From the NCBI GenBank assembly GCA_947095535.1, contig OX352772.1, forward strand, positions 273,139,940 through 273,203,939: 64,000 nt of DNA. The letters are read 5' to 3'. Positions 63,141 through 64,000 of this stretch are shown one piece after another. The stretch's first letter is position 1. Every line of letters starts with the position of its first letter. The notes under the pieces are model-generated. The model ran no database searches and had not been told where the DNA came from. It worked only from the letters and a program-made list of their open reading frames with translations. The position numbers and the translations under genes are program-made. This DNA is from Poecilobothrus nobilitatus. Lineage: Eukaryota; Arthropoda; Insecta; Diptera; Dolichopodidae.

Positions 63141-64000
63141 TCCGACCAAAACTTCGGGTAGCTCTCGAACAACTACCTTTTTGATCTCCAAATTTTTCCA
63201 TACCAATTTTTCAAAAATTTCACATAGTTTGAAGTAGTGCCATGAAATTTTAAATACGAATAGATATCCTAAAAAACATAATTTTATGGAACAACTTTTT
63301 CCTGTAGCCCCACCCTTTACGAAACTACAGCCCTTCAAAGTTCGAAAAAGCTCTATATTTAAATTATAAAAATTTAATATAACACAAGCTCTATAAGGCA
63401 TATCTTCAATTTGAAAATGCCAAACGATAGCCGCTTTCATGAGCTTTACAAATATATATAGTAATATAAGACCTTAAAGTGGTCATATTTTATCTAATAT
63501 ATTTTATCTAAAATTATACTTAACTTAACAATTAACATTTTTAAATAATCAATTCTACTTTTATTTAACTGGAAACAAATATTATCTCTTTTCTTTCTAA
63601 AGTAAATATTCTATAAAAAACAATTTCAACTAAAAATAATTTTAACCCACTTAAGAATATTTCCGCTTATACTTTCACGCGTTGTTATAAATGCAATGAT
63701 AACAAAATTCATTTTCAATAATTATGACCTGTATTCATTTATGAAAATGAATTTCGTCAATATTGTAATATTTCAAATTCTTAAATGGAATATTCATAAA
63801 CTAGATTATTTATTGATAACGCTGATAAAACAAAATTGGTTCAGTTCTAACTTCCTAGTTTTAATTTTTGTATTTAAGTATTATCTTTTTCATGGAAAAT
63901 TTCAGTTTTTGTTTAAGGTCTTAAGACATAAGATACATTAAAGGTACATTAAAAACCTAAGAAAAATAAATTGTAAAAATTAAAAAAAGAAACAAAATTA
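63141..64000. other. AT-rich DNA to the end of the window, no gene
   Basis: The 104-codon minus-strand frame at 63126-63440 starts in the repeat and has no recognisable family. The final ~500 bp are very AT-rich without features. Confidence 0.45.

Noticed and set aside
63126..63440. 104-residue minus-strand protein
   Set aside because: It begins inside the decayed repeat-Y unit and has no recognisable features.

Overview
The window is an AT-rich stretch of insect nuclear DNA (possibly dipteran, though the host is an inference) made almost entirely of nested transposable elements. No host gene is certain. The only host-gene candidate is a single THAP-like exon near 54 kb. The insect assignment rests on arthropod-type core promoters (TATA plus TCAKTY initiator), an errantivirus-type LTR element with env, Jockey/CR1-type LINEs, short tRNA-derived SINEs and DINE-1/Helentron-like repeats with GTCC microsatellites.

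1-4.65 kb: the right part of an old hAT-like DNA transposon with long subterminal inverted repeats and a decayed transposase-like reading frame. It carries two full SINEs of two different families, each with a 12-bp target-site duplication, plus a (TAA)n-rich repeat seen again at 59 kb. 4,672-18,539: a complete Polinton/Maverick (adintovirus-like) provirus of 13.87 kb. It has ~0.86-kb terminal inverted repeats starting AGTA and an exact 6-bp duplication (GATTTT). The virion-morphogenesis genes (protease, major capsid, pVI-like protein, conserved small ORFs, ATPase) are still open. The replication and integration genes are broken: PolB has lost its exonuclease and palm motif A, and the integrase has lost its first Asp and its C-terminal part. 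A 1.55-kb DINE-like element sits between the left TIR and PolB.

19-33.6 kb: a gypsy-type gag fragment, an 810-bp foldback element, more SINEs, an almost complete Jockey/CR1-like LINE (ORF1 at 24 kb, ORF2 at 27-30 kb) whose inter-ORF spacer holds a DINE-like repeat with a regular 146-bp array, and an opposite-strand LINE assembly in which a Jockey-type ORF1 and RT fragment abut a LOA/I-like RNase H tail. 36.2-40.7 kb: two further truncated minus-strand LINEs.

44,244-53,746: a minus-strand errantivirus-type LTR retrotransposon with two ~270-bp LTRs, TATA duplications, PBS, PPT, gag, protease, RT, RNase H, integrase and env. Its integrase is split by a plus-strand LINE. 57.5-63.1 kb: a tandem-repeat element with a ~145-bp period, split by a minus-strand CR1/L2-like LINE. 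That LINE contains a ~700-bp copy of the same repeat flanked by a 152-bp duplication of LINE sequence, and a perfect 17-bp-arm palindrome in its RT. The remaining sequence (about 41-43.4, 54.1-57.1 and 63.1-64 kb) is AT-rich DNA with no recognisable gene.
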